From assembly GCA_022843605.1 (NCBI GenBank), contig JALHNI010000026.1:1-56056 (forward strand): a stretch of 56,056 nt of DNA, in the 5' to 3' direction. Shown in pieces: positions 1 to 8,868 of the stretch (the first letter of the stretch is position 1; the number at the start of each line of letters is the position of its first letter). The DNA comes from Bryobacter sp. Its GTDB lineage: Bacteria > Acidobacteriota > Terriglobia > Bryobacterales > Bryobacteraceae. Position numbers and translations under genes: made by a program. The notes below the pieces were generated by a model. That model was not told the DNA's origin and did no database searches. It worked only from the letters and a program-made list of their open reading frames with translations.

Positions 1-1133
1 AAGAGCACCATATTGGACTTGTAGGGGGTGCGGAACTTGGGGTGCAGTTCGGAGAAGATCTTGGGGAGCAAGCCGTCGTTGGCCATGGAGTAAAACACGC
101 GGCTTTGGCCGAGCAACATGACGAGGATGACGGAGGAGAAGCCGGCCAGAATCGCAACGGTGATGAGGGTGGCAAGCCAGCCGTAGCCGGGCATGTAGTT
201 CTGGATGGCGAAGGCTACGGAGGCTTCTTTGCCGGCGGTCTTGAACTCGGTGTAATTGGCGACGCCGGTGAGCACGTGGGCGAAGGTGACGTAGAGAATC
301 GTACAGACGGCCAATGAACCGAGGATGCCGAGGGGCATGTCCTTGGCGGGGTTCTTGGCTTCCTGCGCGGCGGTGGAAACAGCATCGAAACCGATGAAGG
401 CGAAGAAGACGATACCCGCGCCGCCCAGCACACCACCCCAGCCATGGCGGAAGATGCCTTCGTGACCAATGACGCCTTCCGGAATCATGTAGGGCGTGTG
501 GTTGGCGGGATTGATGAAGCCCCAGCCGAGAGCGATGAAGAGCAGGACGATGCCGACCTTCACGTAGACAATGACGGCGTTGACGTTGGCTGATTCTTCA
601 GTGCCTTTGATGAGCAGGAGGGTGAGCAGCAGCAGGATGACGAGGGCGGGAAAGTTCATAATGCCCTGAGTGCCGTCAGCGGAAGTTTGCAGGAAGGAGT
701 GACAGAGAGCGTAAGGGATGGAGCCGCCGAGCAGGTTATTGAGGTATTCACTCCAGGCGATAGAGACGGTGGCCGCGCCGAGCGCGTACTCCAGAACGAG
801 AGCCCAACCAATGACCCAGGCGACGAACTCGCCCATGGTGGCGTAGGCATAGGTGTAAGCACTACCGGCGATGGGAATCATCGCGGCGAACTCGGCGTAG
901 CAGAGTCCGGCGAGAGCACAGCCGATGGCGGCGACGATGAATGAGATGGTGACGGCGGCGCCGGAAGCTTCAGCCGCGGCGGCAGCAGTGCGGACGAAGA
1001 GACCCGCGCCGATAATGGCGCCGATGCCGAGGGCGACGAGCGCCTTGGCGTCGAGGGTCCGCTTGAGGCCTTTTTCTGAATCGGCAGCTTGCCCCAGCAA
1101 ACCGCTCAGCGACTTTTTCCGCGTCAGACTCAT
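1..1133 (-). CDS. APC-family amino acid permease (3' end outside window)
   Basis: This is an inner-membrane amino-acid/cation symporter of the APC superfamily. The gene starts at the ATG complementary to 1131-1133, after a good AGGAG-type site, and runs off the left edge, so about 377 residues are visible of the 480-500 usual for the family. The cytosolic N-terminus (MSLTRKKSLSGLLGQ) is followed by the typical first-helix signature GIGAIIGAGLFV and then by alternating hydrophobic helices, for example the stretch containing FFAFIGFDAVSTAAQEAKNP, which is characteristic of the CAT/YfnA subgroup. The C-terminal helices are missing only because of the window boundary. It is transcribed away from the flavoprotein gene at 1207. 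The substrate cannot be read from the sequence. Family assignment is secure. Confidence 0.9.
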   Translation of the reverse strand, partial: MSLTRKKSLSGLLGQAADSEKGLKRTLDAKALVALGIGAIIGAGLFVRTAAAAAEASGAAVTISFIVAAIGCALAGLCYAEFAAMIPIAGSAYTYAYATMGEFVAWVIGWALVLEYALGAATVSIAWSEYLNNLLGGSIPYALCHSFLQTSADGTQGIMNFPALVILLLLTLLLIKGTEESANVNAVIVYVKVGIVLLFIALGWGFINPANHTPYMIPEGVIGHEGIFRHGWGGVLGGAGIVFFAFIGFDAVSTAAQEAKNPAKDMPLGILGSLAVCTILYVTFAHVLTGVANYTEFKTAGKEASVAFAIQNYMPGYGWLATLITVAILAGFSSVILVMLLGQSRVFYSMANDGLLPKIFSELHPKFRTPYKSNMVL

Positions 1134-1206
1134 TCAGGAGGTCTCCTTTGCAATTCCACTATTAAAGCACGCAGATCCCCGGCTGGCGGGAGATGATGAG
1201 AGCTAG

Positions 1207-2373
1207 ATGAATACTGAGTACGAGGCCATCATCGTGGGTGGCGGGGCGGCGGGACTGTTTTGCGCGGCGATGGCGGCGCAACGGGGCCGGCGGGTTTTGT
1301 TAGTGGAGCACGGAGAGACGGTGGGGCGCAAGATCCTGATCTCTGGAGGAGGTCGGTGCAACTTCACCAATGCCGCGACACGGGCGGAGAATTTTCTAAG
1401 CGAGAATCCGCACTTTGCGAAGTCAGCGCTGGCGCGGTATACACCGGAGGACTTCGTAGCGCTGGTGGACCGGCACCGGATTCCGTGGCACGAGAAGAAG
1501 CTGGGACAACTGTTCTGTGACGGATCCGCCCAGCAGATCGTGGAGATGCTGATGGCGGAGTGCGCGGGGGTGCACATCCTGACGGGAACGCGAGTGGAGA
1601 GCATTGAAGCGGGCTTCGTGGTGCGGACGGGCGGCGGGGAGTACAGGGCACCAAAGCTGGTGGTCGCCACGGGAGGTTTGTCGATCCCGAAGATTGGTGC
1701 GACGGACTGGGGCTATGGGGTGGCCAAGCAATTTGGGCTGCGGCTAGTGCCGACACGGCCCGCGTTGGTGCCACTGACGTTCACGAATGCGGATGCCAAG
1801 GCATTTGACGGCTTGGCTGGCGTGGCGACCGAAGTGGTTGCGGAGTGCAGCGGGGCGCGTTTTGCGGAGCGGCTGCTGGTGACGCATCGAGGCTTGTCAG
1901 GACCGGCGATCTTGCAGGCAAGTTCGTACTGGCAGCCAGGGATGGCGATGAAGCTAAATCTGGCGCCGGGACGGGACTTAGAGGGTGAGTTCCTGCGGCG
2001 GAAGCATGCCGGGGAAAGAACGCAGGTGAAGGCGCTCCTGACGTCGGTGTTGCCGCTGCGGTTGGCGGAGCGGTGGTCGCAGTTGCATTCGCTGGATCAG
2101 CCGTTGCCGCACACGCGCGATGCGGCGCTGCGGACGATCGCGGCAGAGCTGCAGAACTGGCAATGGAAACCGGGGGGAAGTGAGGGGTATGCGAAGGCCG
2201 AGGTAACGGCCGGCGGAGTGGACACGAGAGAGTTGTCCTCGAAGACGATGGAGGCAAAGCGCGTGCCGGGATTGTTCTTTGTCGGCGAGGTGGTGGATGT
2301 GACGGGGCAACTGGGAGGCTACAACTTTCAATGGGCGTGGGCGTCGGCATTTGCGGCGGCGGAGGCGATCTGA
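1207..2373 (+). CDS. HI0933/YhiN-family FAD-dependent oxidoreductase
   Basis: A 388-residue flavoprotein of the HI0933-like family (also called the BaiN or aminoacetone-oxidase-type family). Visible hallmarks are the N-terminal dinucleotide-binding loop GGGAAGLFCA (about residues 12-21), the family motif GRKILISGGGRCNFTN, a central GLSGPAILQ segment, and the C-terminal FAD-contacting motif ending in GGYNFQWAWAS. Length and domain order match full-length members. The family is widespread, but the physiological reaction is unclear for most members, so only 'FAD-dependent oxidoreductase' is justified. The ATG is preceded by no strong Shine-Dalgarno sequence. The antiporter gene begins 27 nt downstream on the same strand, so the two are probably co-transcribed and end at the terminator at 3370. 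Confidence 0.9.
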   Translation: MNTEYEAIIVGGGAAGLFCAAMAAQRGRRVLLVEHGETVGRKILISGGGRCNFTNAATRAENFLSENPHFAKSALARYTPEDFVALVDRHRIPWHEKKLGQLFCDGSAQQIVEMLMAECAGVHILTGTRVESIEAGFVVRTGGGEYRAPKLVVATGGLSIPKIGATDWGYGVAKQFGLRLVPTRPALVPLTFTNADAKAFDGLAGVATEVVAECSGARFAERLLVTHRGLSGPAILQASSYWQPGMAMKLNLAPGRDLEGEFLRRKHAGERTQVKALLTSVLPLRLAERWSQLHSLDQPLPHTRDAALRTIAAELQNWQWKPGGSEGYAKAEVTAGGVDTRELSSKTMEAKRVPGLFFVGEVVDVTGQLGGYNFQWAWASAFAAAEAI

Positions 2374-2400
2374 GGAATGTGGCGCTAAAGTGAAAACTGA

Positions 2401-3354
2401 ATGATGAACTCCATTGCCACGAACGACATCCTGGCGCTGCTGGGCGCGATACCGATCGCTGCGCTGGGAGGTGAGGCGTTTCTCAAGGGAGTGGTGGGCT
2501 TGGCAGTATGGCTGCGGTTGCCCAAGATGCTGGTGGCGACGACGCTGGCGGCATTCGCGACGTCGAGCCCGGAACTGACCGTATCGACGATGGCCGCCCT
2601 GGCGGGAAAGCCGGCGATTGGACTGGGCGATGCACTGGGCAGCAACGTGGTGAATATTGCACTGATCCTGGGGATCGCCCTGTTGTTCGGCACCTTGACG
2701 GCCAGTTTCGCGGAGATCAAGAAGGACTTTCTGTTGGCGGTGGCCGCACCATTGTTGACGATGTACTTCGCGTTCGACGGGGTGATCACACGGATAGAGG
2801 GCGCGGCGCTATTGGGAATATTTGCAACTTGGCTGTCGTTGACGGCATGGCAGGCACTGGACCATCGCCGGGGCACCGTGATTGGGGAAGAGGCGGTGGA
2901 GAGCCCATGGAAGGCGACCGGCCTGGCGCTGGTGGGGCTTGCCTGCATGATCGTGGCGGGCCAACTGTTCGTGAGCGGCGCCGGCGGGATCTCCGCAGCG
3001 CTGGGGGTGCATCCGTATGTAGTCGGCGCAACGGTGGTGGCGCTGGGGACGTCATTGCCGGAAATGGTGACCACGGTGCTGTCGCGGATTCGCGGCCACG
3101 ACGATGTGGGGCTCGGTACGTTGTTGGGAAGCAATCTGTTCAACGGGCTGGGAATCGTAGGCGTGGCGGCCAGTATTCATCCGATTCAGGTGCCTTTCTC
3201 AGAAGTCGCGATCGCCCTGGGGTTCGGAGTTTTCGCGATGCTGTTGATGGTGCCGATGCGCGGAGAGCTTTCGCGGCTACGGGGGGTGGTTCTGCTCGCG
3301 GCCTATGCGGCATACGTGGTGGCGACGATGAAGGCGGGGGCGGCGCCACACTAG
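2401..3354 (+). CDS. CaCA-family calcium/sodium antiporter (YrbG-like)
   Basis: A 317-residue membrane protein with the two inverted alpha-repeats of the Ca2+/cation antiporter superfamily. Repeat 1 has TSSPELTVS followed by GDALGSNVVNIALILG; repeat 2 has GTSLPEMVTTV followed by GTLLGSNLFNGLGIVG. The conserved acidic residue in each SPE/LPE motif and the GSN motif that lines the ion path are all present. About ten hydrophobic helices separated by a short charged loop fit full-length YrbG-type exchangers, which move Ca2+ out against Na+ or H+ at the inner membrane. Two ATG codons in tandem lie at 2401 and 2404. The gene follows the flavoprotein closely and is closed by a perfect hairpin terminator. 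The transported ion is inferred from the family. Confidence 0.92.
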   Translation: MMNSIATNDILALLGAIPIAALGGEAFLKGVVGLAVWLRLPKMLVATTLAAFATSSPELTVSTMAALAGKPAIGLGDALGSNVVNIALILGIALLFGTLTASFAEIKKDFLLAVAAPLLTMYFAFDGVITRIEGAALLGIFATWLSLTAWQALDHRRGTVIGEEAVESPWKATGLALVGLACMIVAGQLFVSGAGGISAALGVHPYVVGATVVALGTSLPEMVTTVLSRIRGHDDVGLGTLLGSNLFNGLGIVGVAASIHPIQVPFSEVAIALGFGVFAMLLMVPMRGELSRLRGVVLLAAYAAYVVATMKAGAAPH

Positions 3355-3369
3355 AAATGTCCAGAAAAT

Positions 3370-3407
3370 AAAGAGGGCGGGATTCCGGTGGGAATCCCGC
3401 CCTCTTT
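3370..3407. terminator. Bidirectional intrinsic terminator between convergent genes
   Basis: A perfect 17-bp inverted repeat (left arm 3370-3386, right arm 3391-3407) around the 4-nt loop GGTG. The stem is flanked by A residues on the left and a T run on the right, so on either strand a GC-rich stem is followed by U residues. It lies between the antiporter stop (3354) and the stop of Oar receptor 1 (3420, opposite strand) and should terminate both. Confidence 0.93.
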
Positions 3408-3419
3408 TGTTCGGATGGG

Positions 3420-6400
3420 CTAGAAGCTATAGCGAAGGGCGACCTGAATCTGGCGTGAATCGATGCGGGTGCCGCTGATGACGCCATAGTTCGCGTTGCG
3501 CAACGAGGAGCCGGGTTGGCCGAAGTTGGCGTTGTTCGGGAGGTTGAAGAACTCGCCGCGGAGGTCGAGTTTGTGGCGGCCTTCCATCCAGGAGAAGGCT
3601 TTGTTGATGGAGGCATCAAGGCTCGCGATGCCGGGGCCAATCAGGATGTTCCGGCCGGCCGTGCCGAAGCGGAAGTCGGTGATGGCGGCGGGATTCTGAC
3701 CGAGACGGTCGACGAAGGCGCTGGTGTTAAAGTACTGCTCCACCGTTTTGGGGCCGGCGTTGCCGTCCTGGCCGGAGATCACATCGGGAGCGCACCAGCC
3801 GCCGGCGCCGTTCTGGATGTTGCCGGGTCCACAGAAGGCGCTGAAGGGGAAGCCGCTTTGGAAGGTGAGGATACCGCCCACCTGCCAGCCGCCGAAGATA
3901 GCATTGGCGAAAGAGTTGGAGATGCCAACCCGGCGGCCTTTTCCGAAGGGCAGCTCATAGAGGAACGAACTCGTGAGGCGATGGCGGAAATCGAAGGCCG
4001 AGAGACCACGATCGCGCCAGAGGGCGTTATTGGGATCCATCGGAGTCAAAGGGTCGCCATCGGTGGTGCGGACGCCGGAGCCGTTATCGATCGACTTGGA
4101 GTAGGCATAGGAGCTTAGCAGCGTGAAGCCGTGCGAGAAGCGATGCTGCAGGCGGGCCTGCAGAGCATGGTAGTTGGAGTGCGAGGCGGCGTACATGTTC
4201 TGGAAGGCGCCGTTGAACTTGGGGAAGGGGCGATTGTCGTTGGGGTTGCCGGGCCGGGGCACGGGGAGGTTGTAACTGGACAGACGCCGCAGCTTGATGC
4301 CGGCTGAGCCCATGTAGGTGACTTCGAGCGACATGTCCTTGGTTAGCTGACGCTGGATGGCGGCCTGCCACTGGGCCACGTACGAGGTGCGCTCCCCAAA
4401 TTGGTTGATGAGGAGAAAGCTCGGAGCTCCAGCTTGGGTGAAGAGGCGATTCCAAGTGAGATTTGGGGCGAGGGTGTTCGCGGTCTCCGCCTGGCGAATG
4501 GTGAAGGGGATATTGCGCACGATGTCGAAGACGGCATTGCCGATGTCGCGAACGTAGTAGATACCGCCGCCAGCGCGGAGGACGGTTTTGTCGCTGAGTT
4601 GGTAGGCGATACCCAGACGGGGGCCAAGGTCGTTGCGGTCGGGTGCAGCCGCACCGCGGCCAAAACGGCCGTCGCGGACAAGACGCCAAGTCGCGGGCGC
4701 GGGGAAGGCCGGGTTGCCTTCGTTCAAGTCGCCGGTGCCGGCGCGCACGAAGGTGGGTTCGACCGAGTTATCCCACTTGAAATCGACATTGACGATGGCG
4801 TCGTGCTTGTCGTAGAAGGGGGATTCATACTCCCAGCGCAGGCCCCAGTTTACGGTGAGTCTGTTCGTGGCGCGCCAGGTGTCCTGCAAGTAAAGCGCCA
4901 TGTAGTTATTGCGGAAGTTGGCGATCGGGGCTCCGACCTGGCCTTCGGTGCCGGACATCACGCCGAGTAACATGTCGGCCATGGCTTCGCCGGTGTATTG
5001 ACCATTCCAGGTGAAACGTCCCCGAGGAACAACGGCGCCGATTTGGTTGTAGCGGAGGCGACGGTATTCGCCGCCGATCTTAAAGTTGTGTTTGCCTTTC
5101 GTCCAGGAGAAGTTGTCGGTCCATTGGAAAGTGGTGTTCCAGTTGACGAAGGGGCAATCATTACATTCGCCGACGCTCGAAAAGCCGGCGACCTGGAAGA
5201 CCGGGATTCCCCAGAAGAGCGGATCCTGTGAGACGCCCTGCAAGCCCAGTTCGCCCACGACATTGCGCGTTAAGGCACGCTGCTGGATGTTGGCCGAGTT
5301 GAAGTAGTTCATGCCGAACTTGAACTCGTTCACTTTGTTGGCGCCGATGACCATAGTGTGGCCCAGGACGCCCTGCTGCCCGAGGATGTCGACGTTATTA
5401 CCCATGTTGGTGATCTGAGCGGGAATGTACTGGGGCTCTTTGGTTTGGCTGAAGCGGAAGAAGTAGGTCTGGTTCTGAGTGCCCGTCCAGTCGGCGCGGG
5501 TGGTGAACTGGTTGCCGTCGGTGCGACGGCCTTCGTCGTTCAGATAGTTATTGGCGATGCCAAGCGCACCGGTGCCGCCCTGATTGGGCAGAGGGTAGAA
5601 GTCGTTGAGGACTTTGACGGAAGTGGGATGGATGCGGCTCGCGGGGATGGTCGCGTTCGGGAACACGGTTCCGGGATTGAGCGGATCGCGGATGCCGGCG
5701 GGACGATTGAGGAAGCCGAAATTGCCGGAGCGGTAGCGCGCGTCGGGCAGGGTGCCGGTCTGGGTGAGCGAACGGCGTTCGCGCAGGCCCTCGTAGTTGA
5801 ACATGAAGAAGAGCTTGTCTTTGCCGTCGAAGAGTTTCGGAATGACGACGGGGCCGGAGACGGTGCCGCCGAATTGATTGCGCTTAAATGGCGGGTTGAC
5901 GCGGGCGAAGAAGTTGCGGGCGTCGAAGTAGGAATTGCGGAGGAACTCGAAGAGAACGCCGTGAAGCTGGTTGGTGCCGGACTTGGTGGAGACGTTGACC
6001 TGGGCAATGCCGCGGCCATACTCAGCGCCGAAGACGCCGGACTCCACCTTGAACTCCTGCAGCGCATCAATGGAAGGCAGGAAGAGGTAGGTGTTGAAGT
6101 TGGGATCGGTATTTTCCATACCGTCGAGTGCGTAGTGGTTGAAGTGCACGCGTTGGCCGGCCACGTTGAGCGCGAAGCTATTGCGCGCGCCGCCCATGCG
6201 CTGCTGGCCTTGAGAGGAGGCGGGGCCATTGGTGGTGGCGCCCGGAATCAAAGAGGCAAGCTGCAGGTAGTTGCGGCCGTTCAACGGCAGTTCGATGATG
6301 CGCTTGTTTTCGATCACCGTGCCGACGGAAGTGGTTTCGGTATCGAGTACGGGCGCGCTAGCCGTGACATCGACGACTTCGGCGACGTTGCCGACCTGAA

Positions 6401-6707
6401 CGGTGAAGTTGACGGCAAGAACCTGGCCGGTTTGCAATTCAACCGTATTGCGCATCTGGGCGCCGAATCCGGAGGCTTCGACTTTGACCGAATAAACGCC
6501 CGGCAACAGGGCCGGGGCTGAATAAAGACCTTCATTGTTTGATTTCAAGGACCGCTGAAAACCGGTAGCGGTATTTGAAATGGTGACGGTAGCGCCGGAT
6601 ACCGCGGCTCCGGTAGAGTCCGAAACCGACCCTCCGATCTCGCCGGAACCGGCTTGGCCAAAGGCCAAAAGAGCGCTAAGCGCGGTAAATAATAACAAGC
6701 GTCGCAT
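3420..6707 (-). CDS. Oar-like TonB-dependent receptor 1
   Basis: A 1095-residue outer-membrane protein with a signal peptide (about residues 1-19, ending at FGQA), then a carboxypeptidase-regulatory-like Ig fold (about 22-105, GEIGGSVSDSTGAAVSGATV), a plug region containing the Oar-family motif IELPLNGRNYLQLASLIPG, and a long C-terminal beta-barrel ending in aromatic-terminal QVALRYSF, as expected for BamA-dependent insertion. Such proteins import large nutrients or serve as adhesin-like receptors, and expanded sets are typical of Acidobacteriota. No SusD-like lipoprotein is adjacent, so this is not a classical Bacteroidetes-type SusCD pair. A GGAGG Shine-Dalgarno sequence 10 nt upstream supports the ATG at 6707. 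The long open frame on the opposite strand is a shadow. The ligand is unknown. Confidence 0.93.
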   Translation of the reverse strand: MRRLLLFTALSALLAFGQAGSGEIGGSVSDSTGAAVSGATVTISNTATGFQRSLKSNNEGLYSAPALLPGVYSVKVEASGFGAQMRNTVELQTGQVLAVNFTVQVGNVAEVVDVTASAPVLDTETTSVGTVIENKRIIELPLNGRNYLQLASLIPGATTNGPASSQGQQRMGGARNSFALNVAGQRVHFNHYALDGMENTDPNFNTYLFLPSIDALQEFKVESGVFGAEYGRGIAQVNVSTKSGTNQLHGVLFEFLRNSYFDARNFFARVNPPFKRNQFGGTVSGPVVIPKLFDGKDKLFFMFNYEGLRERRSLTQTGTLPDARYRSGNFGFLNRPAGIRDPLNPGTVFPNATIPASRIHPTSVKVLNDFYPLPNQGGTGALGIANNYLNDEGRRTDGNQFTTRADWTGTQNQTYFFRFSQTKEPQYIPAQITNMGNNVDILGQQGVLGHTMVIGANKVNEFKFGMNYFNSANIQQRALTRNVVGELGLQGVSQDPLFWGIPVFQVAGFSSVGECNDCPFVNWNTTFQWTDNFSWTKGKHNFKIGGEYRRLRYNQIGAVVPRGRFTWNGQYTGEAMADMLLGVMSGTEGQVGAPIANFRNNYMALYLQDTWRATNRLTVNWGLRWEYESPFYDKHDAIVNVDFKWDNSVEPTFVRAGTGDLNEGNPAFPAPATWRLVRDGRFGRGAAAPDRNDLGPRLGIAYQLSDKTVLRAGGGIYYVRDIGNAVFDIVRNIPFTIRQAETANTLAPNLTWNRLFTQAGAPSFLLINQFGERTSYVAQWQAAIQRQLTKDMSLEVTYMGSAGIKLRRLSSYNLPVPRPGNPNDNRPFPKFNGAFQNMYAASHSNYHALQARLQHRFSHGFTLLSSYAYSKSIDNGSGVRTTDGDPLTPMDPNNALWRDRGLSAFDFRHRLTSSFLYELPFGKGRRVGISNSFANAIFGGWQVGGILTFQSGFPFSAFCGPGNIQNGAGGWCAPDVISGQDGNAGPKTVEQYFNTSAFVDRLGQNPAAITDFRFGTAGRNILIGPGIASLDASINKAFSWMEGRHKLDLRGEFFNLPNNANFGQPGSSLRNANYGVISGTRIDSRQIQVALRYSF

Positions 6708-6842
6708 GACGAGGCAACCTCCAGGTCAAGAGCGATTGCATGGCAGCCCAAGCACTACGTGGATCTGACATTTCACCCCTGAGTGGAAAAAGTATATAAC
6801 ACTGGTTCGTCGAGCGCAGGCAAAAGTGATACGCTGGCCACC

Positions 6843-8069
6843 GTGAATCGACGTCGTTTTTTGGCTCAACCCGCCGCGGCAGCGGCACCGTTCCTGCAAG
6901 CCGCGCAAACTGGAACGCGGCCCAATCTGAAGATCACGGATATTCAGGTGTTTCCCACGGCCGTGGGAAACCGGAATCTGATTTTCGTGAAGGTGCTGAC
7001 CGACCAGGGGATTCATGGGATCGGCGAGGCTTACTCCTGCGGTCCGGATGAAGCCACGGTGAAAGTGATTGAGGACTACAAGACTTGGCTGGTGGGGCAG
7101 GATCCGCGCAATATCCAATATCTGTGGGACCTGATGTACAACTTCACGCGCTTCCCAGGCGGCAGCGTGGTGAACTCGGCGATCAGCGGGATCGAGCATG
7201 CCTTGTGGGATATCTCGGGCAAAGCCGCCGGCCTGCCGGTGTACATGCTGCTGGGCGGCAAGGTGCGCGACCGGATTCGTACGTATCAGAGCGCGGGTGG
7301 GGGTGAGCCGGCGCAGGTGGCGGAGGCGGCAAAACGGTTGATCGAGAAGTACAAATACACAGCGATCAAGATGTCGCCGCACATGGCAGGGACGAACTCG
7401 CGGCCGGTGAACTATGTGACGCGGATGGCGGGGCAGCGCGTGCGCGCGGTGCGCGAGGCGGTGGGGCCGGATATCGACATCGGCGTCGACATCCACGCGA
7501 AGTTCTTCGAGGTGACGCGGGCAATTCGCATGGCTCGCGAGATCGAACCGTACAATCCGATGTGGCTGGAAGAGCCGATCCGCCCGGAGAATGTTGATGC
7601 CATGCAGAAGCTCTCCGAGCATGTGGAGATTCCGCTGGCGAGCGGCGAGTGCAATTACACGCGCCACGAGTTCAGGCCGATTTTGGGGGCGCAGTGCCTG
7701 GACTTTGTGCAGCCTGACATTTGCGTCTGCGGCGGAATTCTCGAGATGAAGAAGATTGCGGCGATGGCCGAGGCGGCGTTTGTGCGCGTGGCTCCGCACA
7801 ATCCGATGGGCCCGGTGGCGACGGCGGTGAACGTGCACTTTGCCGCGTCGACACCGAACTTCTTTATCCTCGAATATCACCCTGACGACACGTCGCCGCG
7901 GAAGGACATCCTGCAGGAACCGCTGGCGCTGAGGGACGGGTACATTCCGTTGCCGACGAAGCCGGGCCTGGGAGTTGAGTTGAACGAGGAGTACATCCGG
8001 CGCAATCCGCCGAAGCGATGGCGGCGGGGCTTTGAGTTCCGGGCCGACGGCTCGGTGGGATTCATTTAG
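6843..8069 (+). CDS. Enolase-superfamily (mandelate racemase/galactonate dehydratase-like) protein with Tat-type N-terminus
   Basis: This 408-residue protein probably dehydrates or epimerises an aldonic/sugar acid. From the chosen GTG at 6843 the N-terminus reads MNRRRFLAQP followed by an alanine-rich stretch, a twin-arginine export signal; an upstream in-frame ATG at 6783 would bury that signal. Barrel residues visible are K176 (followed by M-S, not the K-x-K of classical racemases), metal ligands D216, E243 and E269, and H319 in APHNPMGPV. The D216-I-H218 pattern resembles galactonate/mannonate dehydratases, where that His acts in catalysis. It is divergent from Oar receptor 1, and its 3' end overlaps the convergent lyase-like gene by 8 nt. 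The family call is secure, a dehydratase is likely, and the substrate is unknown. Confidence 0.87.
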   Translation: MNRRRFLAQPAAAAAPFLQAAQTGTRPNLKITDIQVFPTAVGNRNLIFVKVLTDQGIHGIGEAYSCGPDEATVKVIEDYKTWLVGQDPRNIQYLWDLMYNFTRFPGGSVVNSAISGIEHALWDISGKAAGLPVYMLLGGKVRDRIRTYQSAGGGEPAQVAEAAKRLIEKYKYTAIKMSPHMAGTNSRPVNYVTRMAGQRVRAVREAVGPDIDIGVDIHAKFFEVTRAIRMAREIEPYNPMWLEEPIRPENVDAMQKLSEHVEIPLASGECNYTRHEFRPILGAQCLDFVQPDICVCGGILEMKKIAAMAEAAFVRVAPHNPMGPVATAVNVHFAASTPNFFILEYHPDDTSPRKDILQEPLALRDGYIPLPTKPGLGVELNEEYIRRNPPKRWRRGFEFRADGSVGFI

Positions 8070-8799
8070 GCAGTACTTTGACGACTTCTTCGAGGGTGTC
8101 GGCGAGGATGAAGTTGTCGAAGTAGATGGTGTCGACCGAGGGACGGGGCGGGCTGCGGTGGATACCGGGTTGGCAGAAGTAGACCGCCTCGGGGCCTTTG
8201 GTTTTGAGGTGCTTGTCGAGCACCAGGACGCCATTGAACCAGAGACGGGTTTTGCCTTTGGTTTCGTCCTCGGACCAATGGATATGCATCGCCAGCTGGT
8301 GCCATTTGCCGGTGGTGAAGTCGGCTGTCCATTCGGTGCCATTGCGGCCGAGGTTGCCGGTGCCGTATTTGATGAGGGTGCCGCCGCCGTCTTTGGGCTC
8401 CACCCACCAAGTCATGACGTTGTTGTAGCGGGGCGGCGGGGTGCCTTCCCAGTAGAAAAAATTGTCACGGTCCTTCGGGGCGTCGGCCATGTACATGTAG
8501 AACGACATGTAGGTATCGGAGCCCTCCTGGACGGTCACCTTCGGGCCACCGACTTGGACGCGCAACTGGCGGGCGTTAAAGACATCGTCCTCATGAATGG
8601 TGAACTTGCCAGCGTACTTCCCTTGCTGGACGATGTCGGTGACGACCTGAACGTTGCGGGGCGTGGCGTTCTGGCCGCGGGTACCGGTTTTGTCCCACTG
8701 GCTTAGGTCGCCGGTTTCAAAGTCGGCCCTGAAAAGGACTTCGGCGGGGGCGGAACTCAGTGCACAGAGGAGAGCAAAAGGCCGTAGATGCCGGGTCAT
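8062..8799 (-). CDS. Secreted heparin-lyase-I-like / jelly-roll polysaccharide-binding protein
   Basis: A 245-residue secreted protein: a short signal peptide (about 1-19), then a single beta-jelly-roll domain. It begins VLFRADFETGDLSQWDK, a typical start for heparin-lyase-I-like and other polysaccharide-lyase folds, and contains FTTGKWHQLAMHIHWSED, GKTRLWFNGVLVLDK and a closing YFDNFILAD strand, as in concanavalin-like lyases. A GGGAC site lies before the ATG at 8799. The catalytic residues cannot be assigned with certainty, so it may be a lyase or only a binding module. Its stop overlaps the convergent sugar-acid dehydratase by 8 nt, and together they suggest uronate-containing polysaccharide as substrate (inference). 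Confidence 0.72.
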   Translation of the reverse strand: MTRHLRPFALLCALSSAPAEVLFRADFETGDLSQWDKTGTRGQNATPRNVQVVTDIVQQGKYAGKFTIHEDDVFNARQLRVQVGGPKVTVQEGSDTYMSFYMYMADAPKDRDNFFYWEGTPPPRYNNVMTWWVEPKDGGGTLIKYGTGNLGRNGTEWTADFTTGKWHQLAMHIHWSEDETKGKTRLWFNGVLVLDKHLKTKGPEAVYFCQPGIHRSPPRPSVDTIYFDNFILADTLEEVVKVLPK

Positions 8800-8868
8800 T
8801 GTCGTGTCCCTTGGGGAAAGAGTCCCGGATTCAGTGTGCCATAGGATATTGATCGGGCAGGAAAGGCG

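Noticed and set aside
5358..6521. 387-codon plus-strand open frame within Oar receptor 1
   Set aside because: It is the antisense of a well-supported receptor; glycine/alanine/valine/glutamate-rich composition is a typical GC-rich shadow.
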